From Rapana venosa (Eukaryota; Mollusca; Gastropoda; Neogastropoda; Muricidae): a stretch of DNA of 64,000 bases. Where the stretch lies: positions 69,926,426 to 69,990,425 of the forward strand of contig CM054141.1 in the NCBI GenBank assembly GCA_028751875.1, written 5' to 3'. The notes beneath the pieces were generated by a model. That model ran no database searches. It was not told the DNA's origin and saw only the letters and a program-made list of their open reading frames with translations. Every line of letters starts with the position of its first letter. Positions within the stretch are counted from its first letter, which is position 1. Below are positions 11,000 through 22,639 of the stretch, piece by piece. Both the position numbers and the translations under genes were made by a program.

Positions 11000-13100
11000 C
11001 ATTCTTTTAAGTCGCAGTTTGGATGTCTATAATTATGGCAATGTAAAAACCGAGAGCCATGCACGTTAGCTTTTCATTTAGTGTGTAATCACCACTCCCA
11101 CTGATTTTCAGATGCGAGGAACCAAGTAGAGAGCGTATATAATACAATGGATTATCCCAGCGTGTTAAGATGGAGAACACTCAGCAACAACAATAGTAAT
11201 AACAATAAGAACATTTTCATCTTTTGCTTGAGGACTCCTCTCTCTCAGTTCATTGTCGGGAATTTTGTTTCTGCTTCTTTTTTTCTTCTTTTTTTTTCGG
11301 GAGGTGGGGGGGAGTGGTGGTGGTCATGTTTTCGAATGGATTGATGTACCAACGTGCCACGACACCAAGAATCTTACAGTGGACCCGATAGGGTGTATAG
11401 ATTGCTGGCATCGCTTTGTGTGTGTGTGTGTGTGTGAAGTCAGGGGTGTCAGGGTTGGGGTTAAGGGTCCATGTTCTCCAATGGCAGCAGGTGTGGCGTT
11501 GCTGACTGATTTGTTGCCTCGTTCATGTCCCGTTCCTCCTTCAGTCTGCAGCTGTGCTGGCTTGTTCGTGTTGCAGAGTTGGCTGTGATGAGTTCTGTCA
11601 GAGGGCTGACTGGTGATCACGATAGCAGCATGTTTCAGCGTGCAGGTTCTCCGTCTCTGTCTGTCTGCTCCCCCCCCCCCCCCCCCCACCTCTCTCTCTC
11701 TCTCTCTCTTGCTCGCTCACTGGGTACAATTATATATACATATACAGAGACATACATACATAGCCCTACATATTGAAAAACTAAAAAGCAAGTCATTAAC
11801 ACCAATGAAAGTAACAGTTGACTGTGTGTGTGTGTGCGCGCGCGTGCGCGTGTGTGTTTAAGTGTGTGCGCGCGCGCAGACGCGTATGTGTCTTTCTGTC
11901 TCTCTGTCTGTGCCTGTCTCTCTGTCTCTGCGTCTGTGAGTTCGTGACCAATTTGGAACCTGTTTACGCTCTTGTCTTAAAAGGAGGTTTATGCTGAGCT
12001 TTCAAAATCACGGGTCAAGGGATAAGTTAACCCCTGACCGTGTCCAGTCCAGTTCTGCTTCAGTGTTGACCAGTACTAATGATAATGTATTCTTTCCTTT
12101 TGTCCTGTATTGTCCTGAACTGTACTGTTAGCTAGCCAGCCTGACCTGGTCAATCACTGACCTCTAGATTGCAGGGGTCAGTCTGCTGTTTGTCACCTTC
12201 CACACAGTGGCTTTTCTGCGGGTGGGATGTAGGTGATGTTTACACTGTGTGTGTAACGGGGAGGTGGGGGGGGGGGGGTATTATGCGTGTGTGCGTGTGT
12301 ACCTACGTGTGTGCATGCGTGCGCGCGTGTTTGTGTGTGCGCGCGCGAGGGTGCGTGCGTGTGCGAGCTCTTGCGTGAGCGAGCGCGCACCCGAACGTAC
12401 TCTTAGGGACTATTCTGTATACAAAAAACCAAAAAACAATCTGGTGGCGATCAGTTCACCCCTCCACACCACACCCACCCATCCCCCTCCATAATCATCG
12501 GTTTACCTTTTAAATCCGAGACCAACTGACCGCTTGAACCACCCCCCCCCCCCCTCCCCAATCTCTTCCTGGACATTCCACCCGTACATCTGACCCCGGG
12601 TGGCAGGCCGGTGGTAAACAAGTCTGTTACTCAGACCATCGACTCTCTCAGTCTGTCTTGTAGAAAATTACTGTGTGAGGTCTGAACACGTTTCCAGTGC
12701 CCCGGTAAGAGCTGGCTTACTTCGCCTGGTGTTGTTGAATAACTGCTCTGCTCTCTGTGTAACCTGCAGGCCACAGTACAGTCTGTCTTTGATGTGGAGA
12801 CGTCTTGTGGGTTTGTCTTATTAGGCGTGAAGGTTGTGGTCCATTGGTTTTTTGATGGTTTTATTTATAATGATTCTGTTTTCACAATGCCTGTGGTGAA
12901 ACGTCTGATACATTTCCTATACGGTGACTGTAGAACTATGATTGTATCGTTTATTCATTCGTTGATTTTCGTATTCATACATCATCTTCATCATCATCGT
13001 CGTCGTCGTCATTGTCGTCGTTGCAGTCATCACCATCATTATAATGATGATAACAACAATAATCACCCACGGTCACTACTACTAACAGCAACTACACAGC
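11000..13100. other. No supported gene; low-complexity patches
   Basis: Contains poly-T/G (11276-11320), (GT)n (11417-11436), poly-C and (CT)n (11670-11708), GT/GC alternation (11822-11880 and 12280-12390), poly-C (12541-12555) and a CAT/CGT trinucleotide patch (12975-13050). Several AG-ended pyrimidine tracts precede short open frames (for example at 12769), but no pair of splice sites gives a coherent exon. Confidence 0.5.
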
Positions 13101-13104
13101 AATA

Positions 13105-13300
13105 ACATTTTGCACACATTAAATCCTTTTCCGCTTTTCGGAAGAGTAGGCCGTCGTGTGCGGGGGTGGGAAGGATGACAAAATTTACAAAACTGCATAC
13201 ACACAGGGACTGGGTGTAGAAAAAGCACAAGAGTGCTTATTCCATTTTCCTTGAAATAAAAGTAAATAAAATTAATAAAAACAATTAAAAAAATCAATGG
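13105..13300 (+). mobile_element. SINE-C body fragment, plus orientation
   Basis: Contains TTTCGGAAGAGTAGGCC, a GTGTGC...GGATGACAAAATTTAC stretch, CACACAGGGACTGGGTGTA and a tail GTGCTTATTCC...GAAATAAAA. The same ordered motifs occur at 19049, 21546, 23862, 24320, 26375 and 57395. The head is missing here. The A-rich tail marks the 3' end. Confidence 0.75.
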
Positions 13301-14185
13301 AAAAGAACAGGGGCCAAAAAAGTATCAAGTAACAAAAGAAAAAGAAAGAAAAACAAGGGGGGAAAAAACAAGAGCAACCACCACACCAACACAAAAAACA
13401 ATCAAAAAAACAAAAGCAGATCAATTACAATCATAATAACAACATCATCCATCCAACACCCCTAACAACAACACAGCATTGTCCACAAAAAAACAATGGG
13501 AAAGGACAGGGGAGAAAGCATTTAACATTGCAGAACACAAAAATCCAGTCACAATATCTAACTACCACATCAAGTAAAGTCAAAATTTTATTTCCAGATG
13601 GTACATTGAATAAGCAATGCATTTGCTTTTTTCATCAAGCCATCTAGCTAAGAACAAATTTCTTAATGATTATACTAAAATACTACATTATTGCATCATT
13701 TACCATTAAATTAAACCAGTAAAAAAAGGAAAATCCATAAGGTAATACATTGAAAATACAAATTACCACATATACATACACACGCACACACATATTCATA
13801 CACACCTGCGCGGTGTGCCGCTCACGTCCACACACACATTTAAATAAAGAACGTTTTAAGAATTAAAAAAAGAAAATCATAAAACTTTCAGGACAAACAA
13901 ATTACTTCACCTACTGTTTCATCCATTCTTACACGTTTATACTAAAATAATAAAAAGGTACAGGAACAAAACGTTAGAAAATACTAAGCATTCGTTGGGT
14001 CATTACTGACAATATTGCCTTCAATGACCTCCCTCCTCTCCTCCTCCACCCAGCGAACGTGTGCTTTTTATGCGCTCATACTCTTCAAATAGGCTTTTTA
14101 AAAATAATATAATGACATAACATCATATCAACCAATAGCTTGCACCTTTCCATGATTTTGCTACTTAATAGGTGACATGTATGTG
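13301..14185. other. A-rich single-copy sequence, no gene seen
   Basis: Strongly A-rich on the plus strand between 13300 and 13480, then ordinary AT-rich sequence. No exon is recognisable. Confidence 0.5.
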
Positions 14186-14189
14186 TGTT

Positions 14190-14294
14190 TATTTCAGCAT
14201 GTGTGGTGGTGTGGTGGAAAGCACACTGGCCAGCACATTCATGTATCAACAGATCTGTTTTCAAGACATCTGTGCACACACACAACGTGTGTGT

Positions 14295-14327
<33 letters not shown>

Positions 14328-17035
14328 TAGGTGGATGGGTGCTTTATTTCAGCACACATTCTGTGGGTATCTATTTGCCTTGTTTTAGTACATAGGTATA
14401 GGTGTGCATTGGGCATGTACTTCAACTCTCACTTTGTGCAAGTGTGTGCGTGCGTGTGTGTATGTGAATGCACACGCGTATGCACGTGTATTCGTCTACG
14501 TATCTCCGCATGCACTTACATAAATTATGTTTAATAGCATAAATATGTGATTGCATTTGGTTTATTTCAGTAGATTTGGGTGGGTGGGTGGATGTGCTTT
14601 ATTTTAGTGTATGGTTATGGGTAAGTGTGCTCTACTTCAGCCTATAGTTATGGGTATGTGAGCTTTATTTCAGCCTATGGTTATGGGTAGGTGTGCTTTA
14701 TTTCAGCGTATGATTAGGGTAGGTGTGCTTTATTTTAGTGTATTGTTATGGGTATGTGTGCTTTATTTCAGCCTATGGTTATGGGTAGGTGTGCTTTATT
14801 TCAGCCTATGATTATGGGTAGGTGTGCTTTATTTCAGCCTATGGTTATGGGTAGGTGTGCTTTATTTCAGCCTATGATTATGGGTAGGTGTGCTTTATTT
14901 CAGCCTATGATTATGGGTAGGTGTGCTCTATTTTAGTGTATGGTTATAATAATAATATATGGAATTTATATAGCGCTGGGTATGTGTGCTTTATTTCAGC
15001 CTATGGTTATGGGTAGGTGTGTTTTTTTCCAGCCTATGATTATGGGTATGTGTGCTTTATTTCAGCCTATGGTTATGGGTAGGTGTGCTTTATTTTAGAG
15101 TATGGGTCTGTGTGCTTTATTTCAGCCTATGATTATGGGTAGGCGTGCTCTACTTTAGCGTAATGGCGTGGGTATGTACCTTATCCAGAGCAAATGGAGG
15201 AGGAGGATCTTCTGGGTGTCATTGGGCCGGGTGGCTAATGCCAAACGTGGTGATGCTGACAGCTGAAACAGGCGTACAGATGTACCACATGGGTATGGTG
15301 TGCTTTACTTCACCACATGTGTGTGGGTGCGTTCATGTGGGCTTTATTTCAGTATGTGGGCGTGGTATGTTACTTCCAGCATATGGATGTGGTGTGTTTA
15401 TTTCAGCATATGGAGGTGGTGTGTTTATTTCAGCTTATGGATGTGGTGTGTTTATTTCAGCATATGGAGGTGGTGTGTTTATTTCAGCTTATGGATGTGG
15501 TGTGTTTATTTCAGCATATGGAGGTGATGTGTTTATTTCAGCACATGGGCGTGGTGTGTTTATTTCAGTATATGGATGTGATGTGTTTATTTCAGCATAT
15601 GGATGTGATTATTTCAGCATATGGGTGTGATGTGTTTATTTCAGCATATGGATGTGATGTGTTTATTTCAGCACATGGGTGTGGTGTGTTTATTTCAGCA
15701 CATGTGTGTGGTGTTTTATTTCAGCACATGTGTGTGGTGTGTTTTCAGTACATAGATGTAGGTTCCATTTCACCACATAGGTGTGGTGCAGGTGCTTATC
15801 TGACCAATAGGCTTTGTGCTGGGATTTTTTTTATCTCAGCACATCTGTACTGTACATATGTGCCCTGTATATTTCAGTAGACATGTGTGCGTTTACTATT
15901 TCAGAACGTGTGTGTTTGTTATTTCAGCTCATTGGGGTGGTATTACATTTGAGCACATGGGTGTGGGATGCATTCGTTTTCTTTTCCATGTCAAGATAGT
16001 GCGTTTTTATTTCAGCACATGGATGTAGATACATTTAACATTTCAGCACTACTTTCGTCAGCCCATGTGTGCCAAATTAATGTATGCTTTGTTTTAACGC
16101 ATGGGTGTGGCGTTTAAATTCAGCACACAAGTGCAGTGTTTCCACAATTATTAGTTTATCATGCGGTTGGTGTGTGTGCATTTTACCTCAGCCCATACGT
16201 GTGTGCATTACATAACTGCATGGGTGTGGTTTTAGGTCAACACACAGGTGTAGTGTGATTGACATGACCAGACGGGTGTAGCACGTTTTAGATCTACACA
16301 CTGGTTTAGCATATACATTTCAGATTTACACACAGACGTAGGTTTTACGCACAGGTATAGTGTGTAGGTTTTAGATGAACAGAGGTGTGGTGTAAGGGTT
16401 TTAGACCAACACACAGGTGTAGTGTGGGTTTTAGATCAATACACCAATGTGGCACAGCCTGTAGGTTTCAGATCAACAGGAGTAAGATGTGTAGGCTCTA
16501 AAACAGCCTATCATGACACACGGGTGTGATGGTTTCAACTAATACTCAAGTGTGATGTCTGTTTAATCAGTGCGATGGCTTTCATTTTAGTACACATGTT
16601 GTATATATAGTGCATTTTGCACATGGGTGGTGGGTTTCATTTGACCACATGGGTGTGATGGGGTTTTGTTTAGCACAAGTGTGGCAAGTTTCATTTTAAA
16701 CACATGGTGTGATGGGCTTGAACTTGGCATCATTTTAACAGTCATGTGGGTTTTATTTCAACACACAGGTGTGATGGGTTTCATTTTAACGCATGGGTGT
16801 GGCAGGGTTTTATTTTAGCACAGGTGTAGTGGTGGGTTTTATAGCACACAGGTGTAGTGGGTTTCATTTTAACACAGGTGTGGTGGGTTTCATTTTAACA
16901 CACAGGTGTGGTGGGTTTCATTTTAACACACAGGTGTGGTGGTTTTTGTAACACACAGGTGTGGTGGGTTTCATTTTAACACACGAGTGTGGTGGGTTTC
17001 ATTTTAACACAGGTGAGCAAGGTGTGTTTCCTCTT
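14190..17035. repeat. Decaying minisatellite family, 33/27/28-bp units
   Basis: One array in stages. At 14565-15170 the unit is 33 bp (GTGTGCTTTATTTCAGCC plus TATGATTATGGGTAG). At about 15370-15740 it is 27 bp (TATTTCAGCATATGGAGGTG plus GTGTGTT). At 15760-16600 units are strongly diverged, and at 16600-17030 they are 28 bp (TGGGTTTCATTTTAACACAC plus AGGTGTGG). All share a TTT...CA..GGTGTG skeleton. Most units contain TTTCAG, which looks like a 3' splice site. Edges at 14190 and 17035 are approximate. Confidence 0.9.
14947..14977 (-). mobile_element. 30-bp 5'-truncated SINE-B tail inside the minisatellite
   Basis: Between two ordinary minisatellite halves (GGTTAT and GGGTATG) sits a foreign segment. 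Read on the minus strand it is AGCGCTATATAAATTCCATA followed by ATT repeats. It matches the 3' end of the SINE-B copy at about 24960-24995 almost exactly. Confidence 0.7.
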
Positions 17036-17041
17036 ACCACA

Positions 17042-17300
17042 GGTACTGAAATACAACGCACTATACTTGCGTCATTGTACAGTGCATAACCAAGCCAGGT
17101 GGGGCCAGGGCTGCCGACGACACAACACACCCAGCCTGCCTCTGCTACCTGGCAAGGGATCAACCCTACCAGGTGGCAGCTTGCTCACAGTGCACCAGCT
17201 GCCTGGAAACAAAAATCAGCGCAGTGCCCTTGACAGCTCCTCCAGGAGTGAGGACTCCAGTCATGTCAGCACAGAGGAGGAAGGAGTGTGGTTGTCATGA
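17042..17300 (+). CDS. Probable terminal coding exon, unrecognised gene
   Basis: I do not recognise this protein. The exon starts after a good acceptor (TTTCCTCTTACCACAG at 17026-17041) and stays open for 85 codons to TGA at 17298-17300. The predicted C-terminal segment begins VLKYNALYLRHC, is rich in Gly/Leu/Pro in the middle, and ends with a Ser-rich acidic tail, SSRSEDSSHVSTEEEGVWLS. The sequence is far less repetitive than its surroundings, which favours a real exon. No upstream exon could be identified: the 2.8 kb to the left is minisatellite, and earlier exons may lie in it, in the first 14 kb, or outside the window. No AATAAA is seen in the next 300 bp. A chance open frame remains possible. 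Confidence 0.4.
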
Positions 17301-17861
17301 AAAGTGATGGTTTGCATGCTTCGTTTTAACAGGAGAGTCAATGAATTGATTTGTTGAGCACACTCTGCACACACACACACACCTCACTTGCACACAAAAA
17401 AGCCCCAAGCCAGATACAACCCTGACCTACAGGGGGACAAGGGAGGGGGCATTGGTGGGTGATTAACAGCTGCCCTTAGGGCATCTTACTTTAGCCGTGG
17501 CTGGGAGGTGGTTATGAGAAAGTACTAAAGACATCTTTATTTAATTATACAGCATGAGAGGGGGTGGGGTGGCACAAGATGATAGCTACAATGAAGTCAT
17601 TTCGCTCACTCTGTTTCTGCAGTGCAGGGGAGAGGGAGTATGGTTGTATTGGAAAAGTTTTAATTCTGTGGTGGAAGGGTGGGCAAAATAACTGTCATGG
17701 AGTGGAGTATCAAGATTCCTCCTCAAGGAAGCAATACATAGTGGACTTCCTCCTGACTTTACAGTTAACAATGTACAAACACATACAAGTCAAAAATACT
17801 CACATAGAACATAATAATTCTACATATACACAAAGGGAGGCAAACCATAGTGAACTTCGCT

Positions 17862-18575
17862 GCAGACAGTGAAGCCATCCACAACACTACTGCACTACCT
17901 CCCTCACTGCAGACAGTGAAGCCATCCACAACACTACTGCACTACCTCCCTCACTGTAGACAGTGAAGCCATCCACAATACTACTGCACTACCTCCCTCA
18001 CTGTAGACAGTGAAGCCATCCACAACACTACTGCACTACCTCCCTCACTGTAGACAGTGAAGCCATCCACAACACTACTGCACTACCTCCCTCACTGTAG
18101 ACAGTGAAGCCATCCACAACACTACTGCACTACCTCCCTCACTGTAGACAGTGAAGCCATCCACAACACTACTGCACTACCTCCCTCACTGCAGACACTG
18201 AAGCCATCCACAACACTACTGCACTACCTCCCTCCCATCCACAATACTACTGCACTACCTCCCTCCCATCCACAATACTACTGCACTACCTCCCTCCCAT
18301 CCACAATACTACTGCATTAACTCCCTCACTGCAGACACTGAAGCCATCCACAATACTACTGCACTACCTCCCTCACTGCAGACAGTGAACCCATCCACAA
18401 TACTACAGCACTACCTCCCTCACTGCAGACAGTGAAGCCATCCACAATACTACTGTACTACCTCCCTCACTGCAGACAGTGAACCCATCCACAATACTAC
18501 AGCACTACCTCCCTCCCATCCACAATACTACTGCACTACCTCCCTCACTGCAGACACTGAAGCCATCCAAAATAT
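17862..18575. repeat. 47-bp minisatellite with shortened variants
   Basis: The unit is CACTGTAGACAGTGAAGCCA plus TCCACAACACTACTGCACTA plus CCTCCCT, about 14 copies, most differing by one or two bases. Between about 18220 and 18310, and again near 18510, units lack the CACTGCAGACAGTGAAG part and are about 30 bp long. The array lies between two inferred convergent genes. Confidence 0.95.
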
Positions 18576-18650
18576 CACACCATTAACACCCTCTTCAATG
18601 CTGAAACTAGAGCCATAAAATTATACTTGAACTAAAGTCATCCAAAACAT

Positions 18651-18825
18651 TTACACCTTCAAACCCAAATGTGCAATGCTGTACAGAATTATGTATAGTG
18701 ATATATACAGACTACTGCAGTTTCTCAGCCTGACGTTCTGGATGGCTTCATGAAGGGTCTGTTGGGCAGTTGCAATCTTTCTTGATGCAGGCTTGTGCTG
18801 CCACCTCTTCCATGATGGCAACCAT
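18651..18825 (-). CDS. Inferred small gene X, exon 4 (terminal)
   Basis: The last exon of an inferred minus-strand gene. The acceptor is GACTTTGTGCAG at 18837-18826, preceded by a pyrimidine-rich stretch. With the phase carried from exon 3 (two bases) the frame reads WLPSWKRWQHKPASRKIATA onward for about 57 codons to a TAA at 18651-18653. A second frame starting at the same acceptor (MVAIMEEVAAQACIKKDC...) is also open for 25 codons and looks protein-like, so the phase here is the least certain part of the model. No family is recognised. Confidence 0.4.
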
Positions 18826-19048
18826 CTGCACAAAGTCTTGTCAAAAACATGCATCAGTGACCACATCACACTGCCCACAGTATCATCAGAAACACACATT
18901 AGTTACCACATAACACTGAACACAGTACCAATGAAACACATCATGAATCAGTCATCTCACTGAATTCTAATAACCCTGCTGTAACACTGTATTTTTAGAG
19001 CACAGTTGTCACATGGAACTACTCTTCTATGAAAGATATATCAGTTTT

Positions 19049-19245
19049 CAACATGAGTGCAAGATATTCTGCATGTATTTGCACACGCACACACACATAC
19101 AAACGATCATTCGTTCAAACAAGCAAATACACAAATGACAAAATTTACAAAACAGCATGCACACAAGGACTGGATGTAAAAAAAAAAAAGCACACAAGTG
19201 CTTACTGATTATCCCCCCACCCCCAAAAAAATCCAATGAAAAGAA
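19049..19245 (+). mobile_element. SINE-C body fragment, plus orientation
   Basis: Contains GTGCAAGATATTCTGCATG, a small CA array in the middle, ATGACAAAATTTACAAAACA, CACAAGGACTGGATGTA, then GTGCTTACTG, the same order as in other SINE-C copies. It lies in intron 3 of inferred gene X. Confidence 0.7.
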
Positions 19246-20867
19246 ATGAACATGCACACACTACCTAAGCTCCAAGTGAGTTTTTAATCTATTGTGGTAA
19301 AAACAAAACAACCCCAAGTTATTCTTGTTTGATGCTTAAAGTTTGATTTTTTAAAATTTTATTCATAATCAACATGACAATGTTTTCTAAAATAGTTTGT
19401 AAAACTAGTATGTGAGCACATTTTTTTCTATGTATGGCAGAAGTCAACCTGCTCTCTCTAAAATAAGGAAATCTGCCCATGAAAATTAAAAAAAGAAACT
19501 TAAACTGAGTGTGCTAAAAATACAAAAAGAACCCAACAAAACACACACACACACCTAAAACCCTATGTTCTTTAGTATTGCTAGAACACCATACTGTTTT
19601 AAACATGATGCATATTGTCATTTAAAGCCTGAACACCAAATCCCAAGAAAGATAGGCTGTAGATGTGGGTGTTTCTTTTTATTTATTTAATCAGCTAACA
19701 TCTCTAAAAATATTACCATTTTACTGAGCGACAACAGTTGATTTTAAACTGTACAATATCATCAAATACAATCAAGATTAAGTGTTTAGTTCGACAACAA
19801 AACACACAAAATTCCAACTTGATTGAACCCTTGATAGATCTTTCACTTGAATTTTGATTGCAAATGGTAAACTGTTAAATGTTCAAAAACATATTCCACG
19901 ATTATTTTAATCAGCACTTCAGTTTGAAAAATGTGGCTTTTCATGGAACATGTACAAATATAATGAGTTTTGGTCTATTACTGAACATTTTATAAACATT
20001 TTAGTATTGCTAAATGGCTATTATGAAAAAAAAAGTATGAAAAAATATTTTTTTTAAACCCAACATTCTTTTAGTTAAAACATTTTACAAATTAACCAAA
20101 CAAGGATGATCTTACCTTTAATGACAGATTTACATATACATCCAGTGAAAAAAATCAAGAACCTTTCAAGACTTTAATGATTACCTGGCAACCTTTCTAA
20201 GACACTCCCAGAAGCAATTTTAATCAAAGGATCTGTTTGTTTTCAAGACCAAGAAACCGAATTTATGTGTAACTTAATGTGGACTTCAGACTTTATTTTG
20301 CTTTGAATCAAATAGAACAATGGAGTCTGACTGACTGAATGGCAGTTTCTGTTTCTTAGTTTAAACTGTCTTTAAATAACTAAATGCCCCAAGTTAGGTG
20401 AGAAATCTGTTAGTAAGCAGAATCGGTCCCACTTCTACAAATTCATTCAAAAAAGAAAACAAAGAGACAAACAAATAAGTTTCAACTGGTTCAGCTTTTT
20501 CCTAAGTGTTTTTGGCAGTAATAATGACAACTGGATGTTGCACTTCACTGATTACCAGACAAACTGCTTTCTATGGCCCATGAATCATTTCAAGGAAATT
20601 TTTTTTCTGGTTATACACATTGACATGAACACAATCGTTTAAAATATATCAAATTTTTAATACAGGCACCTAATAAACAGACTTATTTAGGTAGTTGTTT
20701 GCGATCAATGAGTTGAAACAAACCAGTCAAATTGGATTCCTAATACTATTTTCTCCAAAACTAAAAGTCAAACCATCTTTTCCTGTTAATGATTGATTTT
20801 AAAATGCACTTAGCTTAAGTTTCCCAGTTACTTCATTTTCAACCCCCTTTATCCACTTTTCATGACG

Positions 20868-20870
<3 letters not shown>
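19246..20870. other. AT-rich intronic sequence, nothing recognised
   Basis: About 1.6 kb of AT-rich single-copy sequence without exons, tandem repeats or SINE motifs. It would be part of intron 3 of inferred gene X. Confidence 0.5.
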
Positions 20871-20871
<1 letters not shown>

Positions 20872-20920
<49 letters not shown>

Positions 20921-20933
20921 TATATATATATAC
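20872..20933. repeat. (TA)n microsatellite
   Basis: About 30 TA units with one AA interruption. Confidence 0.95.
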
Positions 20934-21005
20934 CTTTATAAATATGAATATGTCACTTGTGGACACTCTCTCTCACACACACACACTCACACACACACAA
21001 GGTAC

Positions 21006-21053
21006 TTGCATGTGCCAGAGTCTTGACTGTCCTTTTCCAATGTCCTCAGTTGT
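21006..21053 (-). CDS. Inferred small gene X, exon 3
   Basis: A 48-nt exon ending in GCAA|GTACCT. Entered with the phase left by exon 2 it reads R-QLRTLEKDSQDSGTC-K, which continues the helical, Gln/Glu/Arg-rich character of exon 2. The acceptor (CACGGAG) has a poor pyrimidine tract, which is the weak point. Confidence 0.4.
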
Positions 21054-21545
21054 CTCCGTGCACCAGCCATGGAACACACACAAAAAATGAGCATATATAG
21101 GAAACTCTACAAAAATGTTTGCAGTACATCAATTATCCCCTTTCCTACCCACTCCCTCCCCCTTCCTGTCCTTAGTGCATATCCACCAGAAAGTTTTCTC
21201 CAGTATTTTCTCTCCCCCAGTCCATCTTTTGGACACAAAGCAAACCCTTTTTTCATACATGAATATCTCATATATAAATGTCCATGTGTTCTTGGTAGCT
21301 GTGTTATAGTGTATATGGCATGTTCTCCATATGGTGAATGACCCCTACTTGAGAAAAGCCAGGAGGAACAGTGAAAACTGTGTGCTGCACAAAATGACAG
21401 ATCAACACAGACACCTTCTTCCCACTTCACCTCTTCACCCCCAGTTCCCATCAGTGCCCTATAACTGCCAAACGTGGTCACAACTCTGCACCAACAATGT
21501 CAAAAACATACTGAACAACACTTAGTGACCATTTATTCATGCTAT

Positions 21546-21725
21546 TTACTCTTTTCGTTTAGGGATAATGGAAAAAGCACACATGTACTTTTTTTATCAT
21601 CCAGTCCCCATGAGCATGCAGTTCGGTAAATTTTGTTATCCATTCCCACTGGCACAATTGACCAACTCTTATAAAAGGTGGTACAGGTTTTAACATGTGT
21701 GCGAGATGTTTCTGCTGTTCCAAAA
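21546..21725 (-). mobile_element. SINE-C body fragment, minus orientation
   Basis: The reverse complement shows GTGCGAGATG... reversed order of SINE-C motifs: AACATGT then CTTATAAGAG, ATGGATAACAAAATTTAC, GCATGCTCATGGGGACTGGA and a tail. It diverges about 20-25% from the other copies by eye. Confidence 0.7.
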
Positions 21726-22104
21726 AATGACTGTACCCCTCCCACCAAACAAACATGACTTCTTTTTTCATACAATGTTCATTTTTATTCAGAAACAACA
21801 TAAATAGTAAATAGAAGGAAGGAAGTAAAGATATGCAGGCCAAGCGCTATAAAACCAAGATCTAGAGCTCATGAAGACTGTATTTCAAGGCAAAAATGAA
21901 GCAAAACAGAAAACAGGCAGACCTCCAGTCCTACAAGCTTGTATCAGACAGAGCAAGAGAGGTCTGCCGACTTAGGTCAGGTGCTACAATGCTATAGGCC
22001 CAGGTAATGAATCAAAATGATCTGTCTTCATGGACTGAAATAATTAAAAAAATGTGTTTACCACTTTTATCACTGTCACCATCTAGTACATTATAGAGCT
22101 AGCT

Positions 22105-22510
22105 GATAATTGCTGTCAGTCCCTTTCTTCTGTATCCTCTTCCTTTCTATCTTCTTTTTTGCTTTTCACCCCTGTTCTGTTTTCCCCCTTTCATTCTGTT
22201 CTTTCCACTTTTCTTTTTCAGTTTCTAATTGCTGTGGTGTTGTTGTTGCAGTTTTTGGCTTTGTTCACCATTTCTTCATTTTTCTCTGGGCTATTTTTTT
22301 TTTGCTCCTTTTTCTGGTTGTTCTTGTGTTTCTACCACTTTCTTTTTATCAACCTTCTTCTGCCTTCTTTGCGTTTCCTTCTTTTTCCATCTTTTTTTAA
22401 AGTTGTTTTTTTGTTTTTACTGCGCTTTTCCTTTATATCTTGTACTTTTACTTCTGTTTCTTTAGCTTCTTTTGGTTTTCGCATTTTCTTATGCTTCTTT
22501 TTTTAATCAA
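22105..22510. repeat. 400-bp polypyrimidine tract (plus strand)
   Basis: The plus strand is almost all C and T with few G or A, without a fixed repeat unit. The minus strand, the sense strand of inferred gene X, is purine-rich here. Confidence 0.8.
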
Positions 22511-22639
22511 CCAACAGTTCATCTGATCTATAAAGAAATATATGCAAACATAAGGAACGAAGGAATACATGTACAGTTACACACTCTTCTGTCCTTTTAT
22601 GCATCCATGCATGTATGTTGGTATAGACACTGTCTCTCT

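Noticed and set aside
12769..12870. A possible plus-strand exon after a good acceptor-like CTGTGTAACCTGCAG
   Set aside because: The open frame continues into T-rich sequence without a donor or conserved protein character.
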